Assembly: GCF_001650915.1 (NCBI RefSeq)
Contig: NZ_LXYO01000007.1
Location: 1 to 61,296, forward strand
DNA: 61,296 bases
Source: Marinobacter sp. EhC06
GTDB taxonomy: Bacteria; Pseudomonadota; Gammaproteobacteria; Pseudomonadales; Oleiphilaceae
Reading direction: 5' to 3'
Shown here: piece by piece, positions 52,176-61,252 of the stretch
Position numbering within the stretch: the first letter of the stretch is position 1
Layout of the letters: the number at the start of each line of letters is the position of its first letter
Program-made: the position numbers and the translations under genes
Notes under the pieces: generated by a model
Databases searched by the model: none
What the model was told of the DNA's origin: nothing
Seen by the model: only the letters and a program-made list of their open reading frames with translations

Positions 52176-52987
52176 GCCTGGCATCGTTTCTCAAAACCCG
52201 ACTGGTTCCCGCCGAACTGGACCAGCACATCAACCGCATCCGCAAACCCATCGGGAGCCTGGGCTACGATCCGTGGGGCTACAACAACGAAGCCATGAAA
52301 TACGGGCTTTCGCTCACCAAACAGATTTACGAGAAGTATTTCCGGGTACAGGCGCACGGCGTCGAGAACATCCCCGCGGATGGGCCAGTGCTGATTATAG
52401 CCAATCACAGTGGGCAGCTACCGATCGACGGTCTGCTGATTGGCTATGCCCTGGCCTCCCGGGAAAAGGATGCCCGTATTCCAAGGGCGATGATTGAACG
52501 CTTTTTTCCGACCGTGCCCTGGCTGGGCAACCTGTTGAATGAAGTGGGCGCTGTGCTGGGCGACCCGGTCAACTGCGCCAAGATGCTCGCCAACAACGAA
52601 GCCGTCATTGTGTTCCCAGAGGGCGTGCGAGGATCCGGCAAACTCTACCAGGACCGTTACCAGCTAAAGCGGTTTGGTAACGGCTTCATGCACCTGGCCA
52701 TGAAGTACAAGGCGCCAATCGTGCCCGTGGGTGTGGTGGGCTGCGAAGAAACCATCCCGGCCATCGCCAACATCAAGCCCCTGGCAAAGGCCCTGGGCAT
52801 CCCCTACGCTCCGGTTGCCATGCCCGTGGTGCTGCCGGCAAAGGTACACCTGAACTTCGGAGCCCCGATGTACTTTGACGATCTGGAAATCCCCGAAGAA
52901 CAGGTCACCGATCGAGTGGAGAAGGTAAAGGCCGAGATCAGCCGGCTGATCGACAAGGGACTGAGCGAAAGGAAAAGGCTTTTCTGA
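52172..52987 (+). CDS. PlsC-type lysophospholipid acyltransferase family protein
   Basis: This 271-residue protein has the acyltransferase HX4D motif in NHSGQLPID (about residues 74-82) and the EGVRGSGK block. It should transfer an acyl chain to a glycerolipid or similar acceptor. No clear membrane helix is seen, so it is probably a peripheral membrane protein. It overlaps the mutarotase by 4 bp and the SDR gene by 1 bp, so the three are translated together. Confidence 0.85.
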   Translation: MSLASFLKTRLVPAELDQHINRIRKPIGSLGYDPWGYNNEAMKYGLSLTKQIYEKYFRVQAHGVENIPADGPVLIIANHSGQLPIDGLLIGYALASREKDARIPRAMIERFFPTVPWLGNLLNEVGAVLGDPVNCAKMLANNEAVIVFPEGVRGSGKLYQDRYQLKRFGNGFMHLAMKYKAPIVPVGVVGCEETIPAIANIKPLAKALGIPYAPVAMPVVLPAKVHLNFGAPMYFDDLEIPEEQVTDRVEKVKAEISRLIDKGLSERKRLF

Positions 52988-53934
52988 TGACCGAACAACG
53001 CAGACCGCACATTCTGATTACCGGCGCCGCTGGCGCCCTCGCCCAACAGGTCATCGAACAGCTCAGGGATACCTGCGACCTGGTCGCCGTGGATTTCCGG
53101 GAACAGGTCTACCTGGGCGACGACATCCCAAGCTACTGCATCGATTTCAACAAGCGGGTATTCGAGGACCTGTTCCGGCGCTACCAGTTTGATGGCGTAA
53201 TCCACATGGGCCGGATCATGTCCAGCCAGCTCACCCGTATGCGGCGCTACAACGCCAATGTGCTGGGCACCCAGAAACTGCTGGACCTGAGCCACAAGTA
53301 CGGCATCAAGCGTGTGGTGGTGCTCTCAACGTTTCACGTATACGGTGCCGTAGCCTACAACCCCGCGCTCATTGATGAAGCGGCGCCGCTCAAGAGCGCC
53401 GGACTTAGTGCCGACCTCATTGATTCCGTGGAGCTGGAAAACCTGGCCAACATTTACCTGTGGCGCTACCCGGAGCTGAACATCACCATTCTGCGCCCCT
53501 GCAATATCGTGGGCCCGGGCGTGCGCAACACCATCAGTACCCTGCTGGCCAGCGAACGCGCGCCGGTGCTGGCGGGCTTTTCGCCGATGATGCAGTTTAT
53601 CCATATCGACGATATGGCCGATGCCATTGTACTGGCGTATAAAAAACCGACACGTGGCGTGTACAACGTGGCGCCGCAGGACTGGGTGGCGTACCAACAC
53701 GCGCTCAAGCTTTGCGGCTGCAAAAGAATTCAGGTGCCCTCCATCCCACCGATGATTCCGAAGATGATACTTGGCACCTTGAAGTTGAAGAGTTTTCCGT
53801 CCTATCTGATGGCGTTCTTCAAGTACCCGGTGGTGATTGACGGGCGGGCGTTTGTTAATGAGTTCGGTTTTGAGCCCAAGCGGCCGCTGAAGGAGATTTT
53901 CCGGTTTTATCGGGAGAATAAGAGGCCGGTTTGA
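52987..53934 (+). CDS. Atypical NAD-dependent epimerase/dehydratase family protein
   Basis: This 315-residue extended SDR has a Rossmann dinucleotide motif TGAAGALAQQV near residue 13 and the usual VVLSTFHVYGAVAYN and ILRPCNIVGPGVRN segments. Where the catalytic YxxxK should lie, before LENLANIYLWR, the sequence reads DLIDSVELEN, without Tyr and Lys. It may therefore bind a nucleotide without redox catalysis. It is the third gene of the mutarotase-acyltransferase operon, overlapping by 1 bp. Confidence 0.82.
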   Translation: MTEQRRPHILITGAAGALAQQVIEQLRDTCDLVAVDFREQVYLGDDIPSYCIDFNKRVFEDLFRRYQFDGVIHMGRIMSSQLTRMRRYNANVLGTQKLLDLSHKYGIKRVVVLSTFHVYGAVAYNPALIDEAAPLKSAGLSADLIDSVELENLANIYLWRYPELNITILRPCNIVGPGVRNTISTLLASERAPVLAGFSPMMQFIHIDDMADAIVLAYKKPTRGVYNVAPQDWVAYQHALKLCGCKRIQVPSIPPMIPKMILGTLKLKSFPSYLMAFFKYPVVIDGRAFVNEFGFEPKRPLKEIFRFYRENKRPV

Positions 53935-54048
53935 TCAAACTGTTCAATTTTCGATACATCACACAATGATGAGCGTCACCTTTCTTTACACATCATCAAT
54001 GCGGTCGGAATTGTTCTATTTCTAAACAGGAGGTTAGGGAATCTGGAA

Positions 54049-54064
54049 TGGTACGTGCTTAGCC
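54049..54064 (+). promoter_or_regulatory. Probable sigma-54 promoter of PEP-CTERM gene
   Basis: TGGTACGTGCTTAGCC has the GG-N10-GC spacing of sigma-54 promoters (GG 54050-54051, GC 54062-54063), with two departures from consensus. It lies 42 bp before the PEP-CTERM start codon. The nearby PrsR regulator is of the sigma-54 activator class, which supports the call. Confidence 0.6.
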
Positions 54065-54105
54065 CTATGTGTTCATTTGACAAACCAGAAAGGCAGGTAT
54101 GGATC

Positions 54106-54732
54106 ATGTCCAAGATAAGACGTATTGGAACCGCTCTCGGGCTGGCAGCGTTGGTGGTTTCTCCCATCGCCTCAGCGAACTTGCTTGAAAACGGCAGTTT
54201 TGAGCAGGCCCTGACTCTGAATCAGGACGGCGGAGGATGGGGCTATTTTGACCCAAGCGATGTCGACGGATGGTCAAGCGACACCAACGACATCGAGATC
54301 TGGAACTCCGGCTACAATGACGTTGATGCTCAGGACGGTACCCGCTTTGCAGAGCTGAACGCTCACCCGAATACGACCGGAAACGCATTTACGCTGTTTC
54401 AGGATTTTGACACAGTCGCGAACGAGAATTACCACCTGACTTTTGCCTACAGGGCGAGGGTTGGTCAGGAGTCGTTCAACGTTACGGTTGCCGATCTCGA
54501 TATGGATATAATCAACTTCGACACCGGCGTCTGGACCCTGTTTTCGGGCATGTTCACCGCATCTAGCGAATCTACCAGACTGATGTTCACCTCAATCAAC
54601 CCGGATACTGAAACCCTCGGAAATTTCCTCGATAACGTTTCCGTTGTTGCCAAGGTGCCCGAGCCCGGAACCCTCGCGCTTCTGGGGCTTGGCTTGGCTG
54701 GGCTTGGGATCGCGCGCAGACGCAAGAGCTGA
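54106..54732 (+). CDS. PEP-CTERM sorting domain protein
   Basis: This 208-residue protein is an exported PEP-CTERM substrate. The ATG at 54106 follows an AGG ribosome site and starts a signal peptide (MSKIRRIGTALGLAALVVSP, cut near ASA). The mature part begins NLLENGSFEQ and has a beta-sandwich of DUF642 or carbohydrate-binding type (NDIEIWNSGYNDVDAQDGTR). It ends with the sorting signal VPEPGTLALLGLGLAGLGIA and RRRKS, recognised and cut by an exosortase. It is probably delivered to the surface matrix. A strong terminator follows. Confidence 0.9.
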   Translation: MSKIRRIGTALGLAALVVSPIASANLLENGSFEQALTLNQDGGGWGYFDPSDVDGWSSDTNDIEIWNSGYNDVDAQDGTRFAELNAHPNTTGNAFTLFQDFDTVANENYHLTFAYRARVGQESFNVTVADLDMDIINFDTGVWTLFSGMFTASSESTRLMFTSINPDTETLGNFLDNVSVVAKVPEPGTLALLGLGLAGLGIARRRKS

Positions 54733-54752
54733 CACTGACCATAAAGCAATAT

Positions 54753-54783
54753 AAGCCAGCGCTTAAAACCCGCTGGCTTTTTT
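54753..54783 (+). terminator. Rho-independent terminator
   Basis: AAGCCAGCG (54753-54761) pairs with CGCTGGCTT (54771-54779), followed by a T tract. It separates the PEP-CTERM gene from prsK. Confidence 0.9.
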
Positions 54784-54857
54784 ACAAATGAGTTACCCTG
54801 ACTTTCAAACAAAGCTATTCTTGGCAGGGAACTTTCATTTTTTTGGGGCATTGAAGC

Positions 54858-56993
54858 ATGTTCAGCAACATGGACGTACTCAGCTACTCGTTGGCAGCGA
54901 TTACGTTCGGGCTCCTGGCGGTACTGGTTGCAACACGATATCTTCGGCGCGGCGTCGATCGGGCGCTGGCACTTGCAGCTGCTGTAACCGCAATCTGGGC
55001 ATCATCACTCGTCAGCCAAAGCCTCTGGGGATACCCTGGCTTCAATATCCGGTATCTTATCGAATTGATCCGGGACGCAGCCTGGATCTACCTGCTGTTT
55101 GCGTTACTCAAAGACGGTCTCAGGGAAAACAGGCTTACGGGCAGGGTGAAGCAGGTTCTTGGCGCCGGTGCGGCAACGCTGCTGGTGATTTTGCTGGGGA
55201 TCGGACTTGCCGAGAATTTCGCCGGAATTAACGTCGCTACTGGCAAAGTCAAGCTGCTTGGCCAGATAGGACTCTCTCTCCTCGGCTTATCTCTGGTAGA
55301 ACAGATCTGGCGCAATTCACCAAGCTTTGGGCGCTCAAGCATAAAGTATATCTGTATTGGTGTAGCCACCATTTTTGCTTTTGATTTCTTTATGTATGCA
55401 GACGCGCTGCTGTTCGGTCACGTTGCTGACCCTTTCTGGAACGCGCGCGGCTTTGTCAATGCCCTGCTTACGCCGCTTTTCGCCGTCAACGTAATTAATA
55501 CACGGAAACAGCCCGTGGACTTTCAGCTGTCCAGGTCCGCCGTTTTCCACGCGGGTACACTTTTGTTTGCTGGTGGCTACCTGCTGTTCCTGGCGCTTGG
55601 GGGATATTACGTACGTGTACTCGGTGGCGACTGGGGAGACGCCCTTCAGGTTCTGTTCTTCACCATCTCCCTGGTTTTCCTGACAACACTCCTGTTGTCC
55701 CGGCGCATTCGCTCCAAACTCATGGTGCTCATCAGCCAGAACTTCTTCGATTATAAATACGACTACCGGGAAGAATGGCTAAAAATGACACGGGAACTGG
55801 CAGATCTGAGTGACGACCCTCCTCTGCCCCACCGGGTTATCCGGATGCTGGCAGGACTGGTGGAGAGCAATGCTGGAGCAATTTGGCTCATTGGCGAGCA
55901 GGATGCCTATGTGTTGAAGGCGGCCGTCAATCTCTCGATGCCGAAGTACACCATGATAGACAGCGATTCAGAGATTGTTCGATTTTTTCGGGATCGCGAG
56001 TGGATTGTAGACCTTCACGAATATAAATCAGATCCCGTGAGCTACAATCTGCTTGAAATTCCGGATGCCATTGCCAAGACACCCGACGGATGGCTCATTA
56101 TTCCGCTTTACCTGGGTAATGAACTGTATGGAATAGCCCTGGTCGGCAATCCCTATGCCCGAGTGGAACTGAACTGGGAGAACTTTGACCTCATCAAGGT
56201 AGTCGCCCGGCAGACCTGTAACCTGCTGGCGCAGGCCGATGCCCAGAACCGTCTGTCGCGAGCCATGCAGTTCGAGGCCGTAAGCAAAGCCTCAGCATTC
56301 ATGGTTCACGACCTCAAAACCGTCATTGCGCAACTTTCATTGCTGGTGAAGAATGCCCCCAAACATCGCAATAATCCGGCCTTCATTGATGACATGATCA
56401 ACACAACCGATCATGCAGTCCGGAAGATGTCCAACCTTGTCGACCATATTCGCAAGCCAGATACAGACAATGTCGGCCTGATGAAACCGATAAATCTAAC
56501 TGAGCTGATTCATAAGCTTGTTGCGAACCATCAGCATCGTGCACCCGCCCCCCGTCTGGACGGCGCCTTCCCTGACGTAGTCGTAAAGGCCGATACCGAA
56601 CAGCTTCGCAGTGTTTTGAGTCACCTGATCCAGAACGCCCAGGACGCCACCCCCCCAGACGGAGAGATCACCCTGACTCTGAAGCCTGCTAAAGGCAACG
56701 TGGTGCTTTTCATCCAGGACAGCGGGAGCGGTATGACCGAAGACTTTATTAGCGACCAGTTGTTCAAGCCCTTCGAAAGCACTAAAGGGCTTACGGGAAT
56801 GGGCATTGGAGCATACCAGGCACGGGAATATATTCAGAAACTTGGCGGCAATATTGATGTAACCAGCGAGCCTGGCATCGGCTCATGTTTTTCGGTGAGA
56901 ATTCCTCTTGCTGACGCCTCTGCCATGGAGGCAAAACAACAGGCTGTACGGTCAATTTCTGACACCACTGACCGGAAGGAGAGCGCCAATTAA
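54858..56993 (+). CDS. prsK: PEP-CTERM system histidine kinase PrsK
   Basis: This 711-residue sensor kinase has about eight to ten membrane helices in the first 300 residues, a GAF-like domain (SNAGAIWLIGEQDAYVLKAA), a phosphoacceptor region (AFMVHDLKTVIAQLSLLV) and an HATPase domain (LSHLIQNAQDATPPDGEI, DSGSGMTEDF, TGMGIGAYQAR). This matches PrsK, predicted to control PEP-CTERM/exosortase genes with PrsR. The input signal is unknown. It follows the PEP-CTERM gene and precedes prsR by 102 bp. Confidence 0.9.
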   Translation: MFSNMDVLSYSLAAITFGLLAVLVATRYLRRGVDRALALAAAVTAIWASSLVSQSLWGYPGFNIRYLIELIRDAAWIYLLFALLKDGLRENRLTGRVKQVLGAGAATLLVILLGIGLAENFAGINVATGKVKLLGQIGLSLLGLSLVEQIWRNSPSFGRSSIKYICIGVATIFAFDFFMYADALLFGHVADPFWNARGFVNALLTPLFAVNVINTRKQPVDFQLSRSAVFHAGTLLFAGGYLLFLALGGYYVRVLGGDWGDALQVLFFTISLVFLTTLLLSRRIRSKLMVLISQNFFDYKYDYREEWLKMTRELADLSDDPPLPHRVIRMLAGLVESNAGAIWLIGEQDAYVLKAAVNLSMPKYTMIDSDSEIVRFFRDREWIVDLHEYKSDPVSYNLLEIPDAIAKTPDGWLIIPLYLGNELYGIALVGNPYARVELNWENFDLIKVVARQTCNLLAQADAQNRLSRAMQFEAVSKASAFMVHDLKTVIAQLSLLVKNAPKHRNNPAFIDDMINTTDHAVRKMSNLVDHIRKPDTDNVGLMKPINLTELIHKLVANHQHRAPAPRLDGAFPDVVVKADTEQLRSVLSHLIQNAQDATPPDGEITLTLKPAKGNVVLFIQDSGSGMTEDFISDQLFKPFESTKGLTGMGIGAYQAREYIQKLGGNIDVTSEPGIGSCFSVRIPLADASAMEAKQQAVRSISDTTDRKESAN

Positions 56994-57095
56994 CCGGCGC
57001 ACCTGTTGATCAATGCAAACCGACATTGCAAAGTGTCAATGATCAGTTAAGAATCACGAATATGGAAACACTTTAAAAAAGGACTTAGTGCTGTT

Positions 57096-58469
57096 GTGAC
57101 TAGACGACTCTTGATCGTAGAGGATGATCCAGGCCTACAAAGCCAGATGCGCTGGTGTTTCAGCGAAGACCTCGAAGTAGCAGTCGCCTCTGACCGGGAT
57201 TCAGCGCTGACAGCGTTGAGGCGAGATGAGCCTGACGTCGTTACCTTGGACCTTGGACTTCCGCCGGATCCGGGAGGAGCGACCGAAGGCTTCAGCCTGC
57301 TTGAAGAAATCCTGCGCCTTGCCCCCATGACCAAAGTGATCGTCGTGACCGGCCGTGAGGACAAAGAGAACGCTGTAAAAGCAATTGGTATGGGCGCCTC
57401 AGATTTCTACCAGAAGCCGTTGGACGCCGACATACTTACCTTTGTTGTCAATCGTGCCTTCCGTCTCGCTGAGCTTGAAAAAGAGAACCGAGACCTGGCC
57501 CGGCAGGGCAACGGAACCAACATCAAGGGAATTGTTGCTGCCAGCCCACAAATGCTGACTATTTGCCGCACCCTCGAAAAGGTTGCCCCAACAGATGTGA
57601 CAACACTGATAACCGGAGAAACAGGAACCGGCAAGGAACTGCTGGCCAAGGCTCTCCATGATCTTAGTCACCGTGCCTGCAAGCCTTTTGCCGCGATCAA
57701 CTGTGCAGCGATCCCCGAAAACCTGCTAGAGAGCGAACTTTTTGGATTCGAGAAAGGCTCATTCACCGGCGCCAATCAGACCAAGAAAGGCAAGATTGAA
57801 AGCGCAAATGGCGGAACCCTTTTCCTTGACGAGATTGGCGACATGCCGATGGCGCTTCAAGCCAAGCTGCTCCGCTTCCTCCAGGAAAGAGTTGTTGATC
57901 GCGTCGGATCAGTAAACCCTGTTCCAGTGGATGTGCGAGTGGTCTGCGCGACCCACCGGGACGTCCGACAGCTGATCGATAGCGGTGAGTTCCGGGAAGA
58001 TCTCTATTACCGGATCAGCGAAATTACACTGGACGTTCCGGCTGTTCGTGAGCGTGAAGGTGACGCCCTTGTGATTGCCCAATCGCTACTAAAATCCCTC
58101 GGCAAGCAAATGGATCGGCCCAACCTCGCTTTTACTGAAGACGCTATCAATGCAATCAATGGATATTCCTGGCCGGGAAACGTGCGAGAGATGATCAACA
58201 AGGTCAAGCGGGCCACCATCATGGCGGATGGAAAGCGAGTTACTGCCGAGGATCTTGAACTTCCTCTTGGCGAATCGAAATCTGATACTCAGCTGAACCT
58301 CAGACAGGTTCGCGAAGTAGCAGAAAGGCAGGCCATTATTCAGGCGTTGCGAACCTGCAATTTCAATATGGCTCAGGCCTCCCGATTGCTTGGCGTTACT
58401 CGCCCAACCCTCTATAACCTGACAGACAAATATCGAATCGACACCTCGCAGACAGTTACCGGTACCTGA
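57096..58469 (+). CDS. prsR: PEP-CTERM-box sigma-54 response regulator PrsR
   Basis: This 457-residue NtrC-type regulator has a receiver domain (EDDPGLQ acidic pocket, VTLDLGLPPDPGG phosphoacceptor Asp, KPLDADI Lys), an AAA+ domain with Walker A GETGTGKELLAKAL, the sigma-54 contact loop GSFTGA and LFLDEIGDMP, and a Fis-type helix-turn-helix (NMAQASRLLGVTRPTLYNL). It starts at a GTG. The GSFTGA form of the loop is common in this family. It is the cognate regulator of PrsK and should drive sigma-54 promoters such as that of the PEP-CTERM gene. Confidence 0.92.
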   Translation: MTRRLLIVEDDPGLQSQMRWCFSEDLEVAVASDRDSALTALRRDEPDVVTLDLGLPPDPGGATEGFSLLEEILRLAPMTKVIVVTGREDKENAVKAIGMGASDFYQKPLDADILTFVVNRAFRLAELEKENRDLARQGNGTNIKGIVAASPQMLTICRTLEKVAPTDVTTLITGETGTGKELLAKALHDLSHRACKPFAAINCAAIPENLLESELFGFEKGSFTGANQTKKGKIESANGGTLFLDEIGDMPMALQAKLLRFLQERVVDRVGSVNPVPVDVRVVCATHRDVRQLIDSGEFREDLYYRISEITLDVPAVREREGDALVIAQSLLKSLGKQMDRPNLAFTEDAINAINGYSWPGNVREMINKVKRATIMADGKRVTAEDLELPLGESKSDTQLNLRQVREVAERQAIIQALRTCNFNMAQASRLLGVTRPTLYNLTDKYRIDTSQTVTGT

Positions 58470-58520
58470 ATCGCCGGTACGGAATTCATAATAAGAGCTG
58501 ATAAAACAAAGGAACTGGGC

Positions 58521-61223
58521 ATGAAAGTATTCAAGGCAGCGCGAGTCACCCTTCTATCAACCGCCATAGCTCTCTCAGTCACCGCCTGCGGCGACAATCC
58601 ACCAGAGATGACACACGAAGAAATTCAATACATCAGTCATCTCGATCAGGCACGCTTTTTCCAAAGACAGGGAGAACTTCGGGCAAGCACACTCGAAGCA
58701 CGAAACGCCATAGAGCTCCAATCAGACGAGCCTGATCCGTATTTCATCATACTGGAAAATCTACTTGCAGCCGGGGATGCAGAAAACGCAGAACGCCAGC
58801 TGGATCAGCTTTTAGCCGCCATGAACGAGCATGAAACAGACATCACTCCTGCGATTGAGAGCCAGGCGAGCCTCATCCGGGCTGAAGCAAACTTTCATCA
58901 AGGGGAATTCAAGGAAGCCCTTGCGGCTCTTCAGTCTGCCTCTTTTTCAGATCGCTCTAAACAACTGGATGCCAAGCTTCTTGAAGCCAAGATCTATCAC
59001 GCTACAGGAAATCATCAACAGGCCAAAGAAGCCTACGAGGCCGCGCGGGATATTGATAACAGCTCTTCACTACCTCTAGTCGGTCTATCACGCCTGGCCT
59101 TTAGCATGGGTAACAATGAGGAGGTCACAGCCTTCCTTGAAGAGGCCGAAAATGTGGACCCAGCAGAACCAGAACTTTGGCTTTGGAAAGGCCAGCTCTT
59201 CCAGGCCAGAGAACAATGGGAACAGTCCGAAGAAGCTTACATCAGAGCTCTGGAGGACATCGGGCAATTTGACGTAATGACCCGCCGGAAATATGAGACC
59301 ATGTCGTCCCTGATCACCGTACTTCGGGCCCAAGGTAAATCCTCTGAGGCCTTTGTGTACGAGGAAATCCTCGCCAAATCCGGGCCTGGAATGATCCGCA
59401 GCAGCCTGATTGCTGCACAGGAGGCCTATAACCGTGGGGATTTGAACGAAGCGGCACGCAATCTTGAGGAAATTCTTCGGCAGGCCCCAGGCCACACGCA
59501 AAGCAATCTGCTATTGGGAATAATTCGTTTTCGTCAGGGGCGGGTCGAGGATGCCGAGAAGCTGCTTACGCCCATCGTTGAGGCAACCGATTCTGAGGAA
59601 GCCAGTAAGCTTCTGGCAGCCACCCGGATCAAGCTACGCGATCCCGAAAGCGCAAAAGCGATTTTGGCGAACCTCAAGGATTCCGGAAGCGACCCATCGA
59701 CCACCGCGCTTGCCGGAATTGCGGCTCTCGCCAGCGGTGATCTGGAAACCGGCGAAACACTAATACGGAAATCTCTTGAACAAAACCCGGGCAACCATGC
59801 CCTGAGGCTGCGCTTTGCACGCTACCTGACGGAGGTCCGCAAGTTTGATGAAGCGATTGAAAACGCTCAGACCGTTATTGAGGCTTCCCCGGATAACGAC
59901 AACGCTCGCATTGTTCAGATTCAGGCCCTGGCTCGATCAGGCGGCCCAGAAAAGGCTATCAGCGCCGCAGATAGATGGATTGAGGACCGACCCTCAAGCC
60001 AGGCGCCGCTGCTAATGCGGGGTCAACTGGCGCTTGAGGCCGACAACCTGAAAGAGGCCGAGACCTATTTCGACAAAGCCCAAAAGGCCTTCCCCAATAC
60101 ATCGGCACCTCTGGTGGCGCTTGGCAATATGGAACTTACCCGGGAAAACGAAGACCAAGCACGCGATTACTTCAAGAGCGCACTTGAACTTGAGCCCGAC
60201 AACCGCCAGGCCCTGATCGGTTTCAGCCAGGTCACCTCTCGTGATGAAACCCTTGCCTTGATGAACACTCTTTCAGACATCCACCCTGACGCCATGGGTC
60301 CGAAATTGCTGTTGCTGGATGCCGCACTTACCGAAGGCAATGATAAGCGTGCGGAGGAGCTCACGGCCCAATTGCTGGATCGGGAAGAACCAGACCTTCC
60401 CTCCGCTTCAGAGCCAGCGGCCATGAATATTTATAGCGGTGTTGCGGCCCAAATCAGAGCAGAAAATCCGAAGAGGGCAGCCTCAATTCTTGAACGCGCT
60501 CGAGTACTGTTTCCAGAGAATGAACGCATCGCACTTCAGGCCGCAGACCTCGCATATCAGTCCGGGGAGAAAAATGCCGCGCGCGATATTATTCGGGAAA
60601 TGAAGCGACTCCACCCCGAATCGGCTAACCCATACCTTATTGAGGCGTCTTTTTTCGAGCGACAAGGAGAGAATCGGCAGGCTTCGGAACTCTATGAGCT
60701 TGCTTTAACGAAGGACAATGCTGCCAACATACACGTTGGATACATCAGGTCGCTGCAAGCCGATGGCCAGACCGAGAACGCGTTACAAGCTGCCGAAAAT
60801 GCGATCGAAGCCCATCCCTCGAACCCGTCTGTGTTAATGACATCGGCAATTCTCTTCCAAAATCAGCAGCAAATATCCAAGGCCGTGGCCGCTTACCAGA
60901 GCCTTCTGGAGTTGACGCCCTCAAACGTCGTGGCCCTCAACAATCTTGCCTGGATTTACCATGAAGATGGTGACGAGCGGGCCATGGAGCTCGCTAAGCG
61001 GGCCTATGAACTACAGCCAGAAAACGGCGCTATAGCGGACACATACGGTTGGATTCTGTTTAAATCAGGAAGGGCTGAAGAAAGTCTGCAGGTTCTGAAA
61101 AAGGCCCACGAACTCCAGCCCGATTCCCAAGAGATCGCTATGCACCTTGCAGAGGCTTACAAAGCAACTGGCAATACAGACGAAGCGAAGAGGATTCTGG
61201 AAAAGTTTGGTGGTCAGGGTTGA
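58521..61223 (+). CDS. prsT: PEP-CTERM system TPR-repeat lipoprotein PrsT
   Basis: This 900-residue lipoprotein has a signal peptide ending in the lipobox VTAC (Cys23) and then about twenty TPR units across almost the whole length, for example ALLMRGQLALEADNLKEAET-type repeats. PrsT is thought to be an envelope scaffold of PEP-CTERM export, encoded next to PrsK and PrsR. A good ribosome site (AAAGGAA) precedes the ATG. It ends 73 bp before the window edge, and the exosortase and polysaccharide genes usually found nearby are outside. Confidence 0.9.
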   Translation: MKVFKAARVTLLSTAIALSVTACGDNPPEMTHEEIQYISHLDQARFFQRQGELRASTLEARNAIELQSDEPDPYFIILENLLAAGDAENAERQLDQLLAAMNEHETDITPAIESQASLIRAEANFHQGEFKEALAALQSASFSDRSKQLDAKLLEAKIYHATGNHQQAKEAYEAARDIDNSSSLPLVGLSRLAFSMGNNEEVTAFLEEAENVDPAEPELWLWKGQLFQAREQWEQSEEAYIRALEDIGQFDVMTRRKYETMSSLITVLRAQGKSSEAFVYEEILAKSGPGMIRSSLIAAQEAYNRGDLNEAARNLEEILRQAPGHTQSNLLLGIIRFRQGRVEDAEKLLTPIVEATDSEEASKLLAATRIKLRDPESAKAILANLKDSGSDPSTTALAGIAALASGDLETGETLIRKSLEQNPGNHALRLRFARYLTEVRKFDEAIENAQTVIEASPDNDNARIVQIQALARSGGPEKAISAADRWIEDRPSSQAPLLMRGQLALEADNLKEAETYFDKAQKAFPNTSAPLVALGNMELTRENEDQARDYFKSALELEPDNRQALIGFSQVTSRDETLALMNTLSDIHPDAMGPKLLLLDAALTEGNDKRAEELTAQLLDREEPDLPSASEPAAMNIYSGVAAQIRAENPKRAASILERARVLFPENERIALQAADLAYQSGEKNAARDIIREMKRLHPESANPYLIEASFFERQGENRQASELYELALTKDNAANIHVGYIRSLQADGQTENALQAAENAIEAHPSNPSVLMTSAILFQNQQQISKAVAAYQSLLELTPSNVVALNNLAWIYHEDGDERAMELAKRAYELQPENGAIADTYGWILFKSGRAEESLQVLKKAHELQPDSQEIAMHLAEAYKATGNTDEAKRILEKFGGQG

Positions 61224-61252
61224 TATAAACAGAGAGGCGATTCGCCGGTATC

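Noticed and set aside
53930..53941. GTTTGATCAAAC palindrome at the SDR stop codon
   Set aside because: It is short, has no loop or T tract, and likely arises by chance.
54822..54837. TGGCAGGGAACTTTCA before prsK as a second sigma-54 promoter
   Set aside because: The invariant GC at -12 is TC, and the start would leave only about 10 nt before the start codon.
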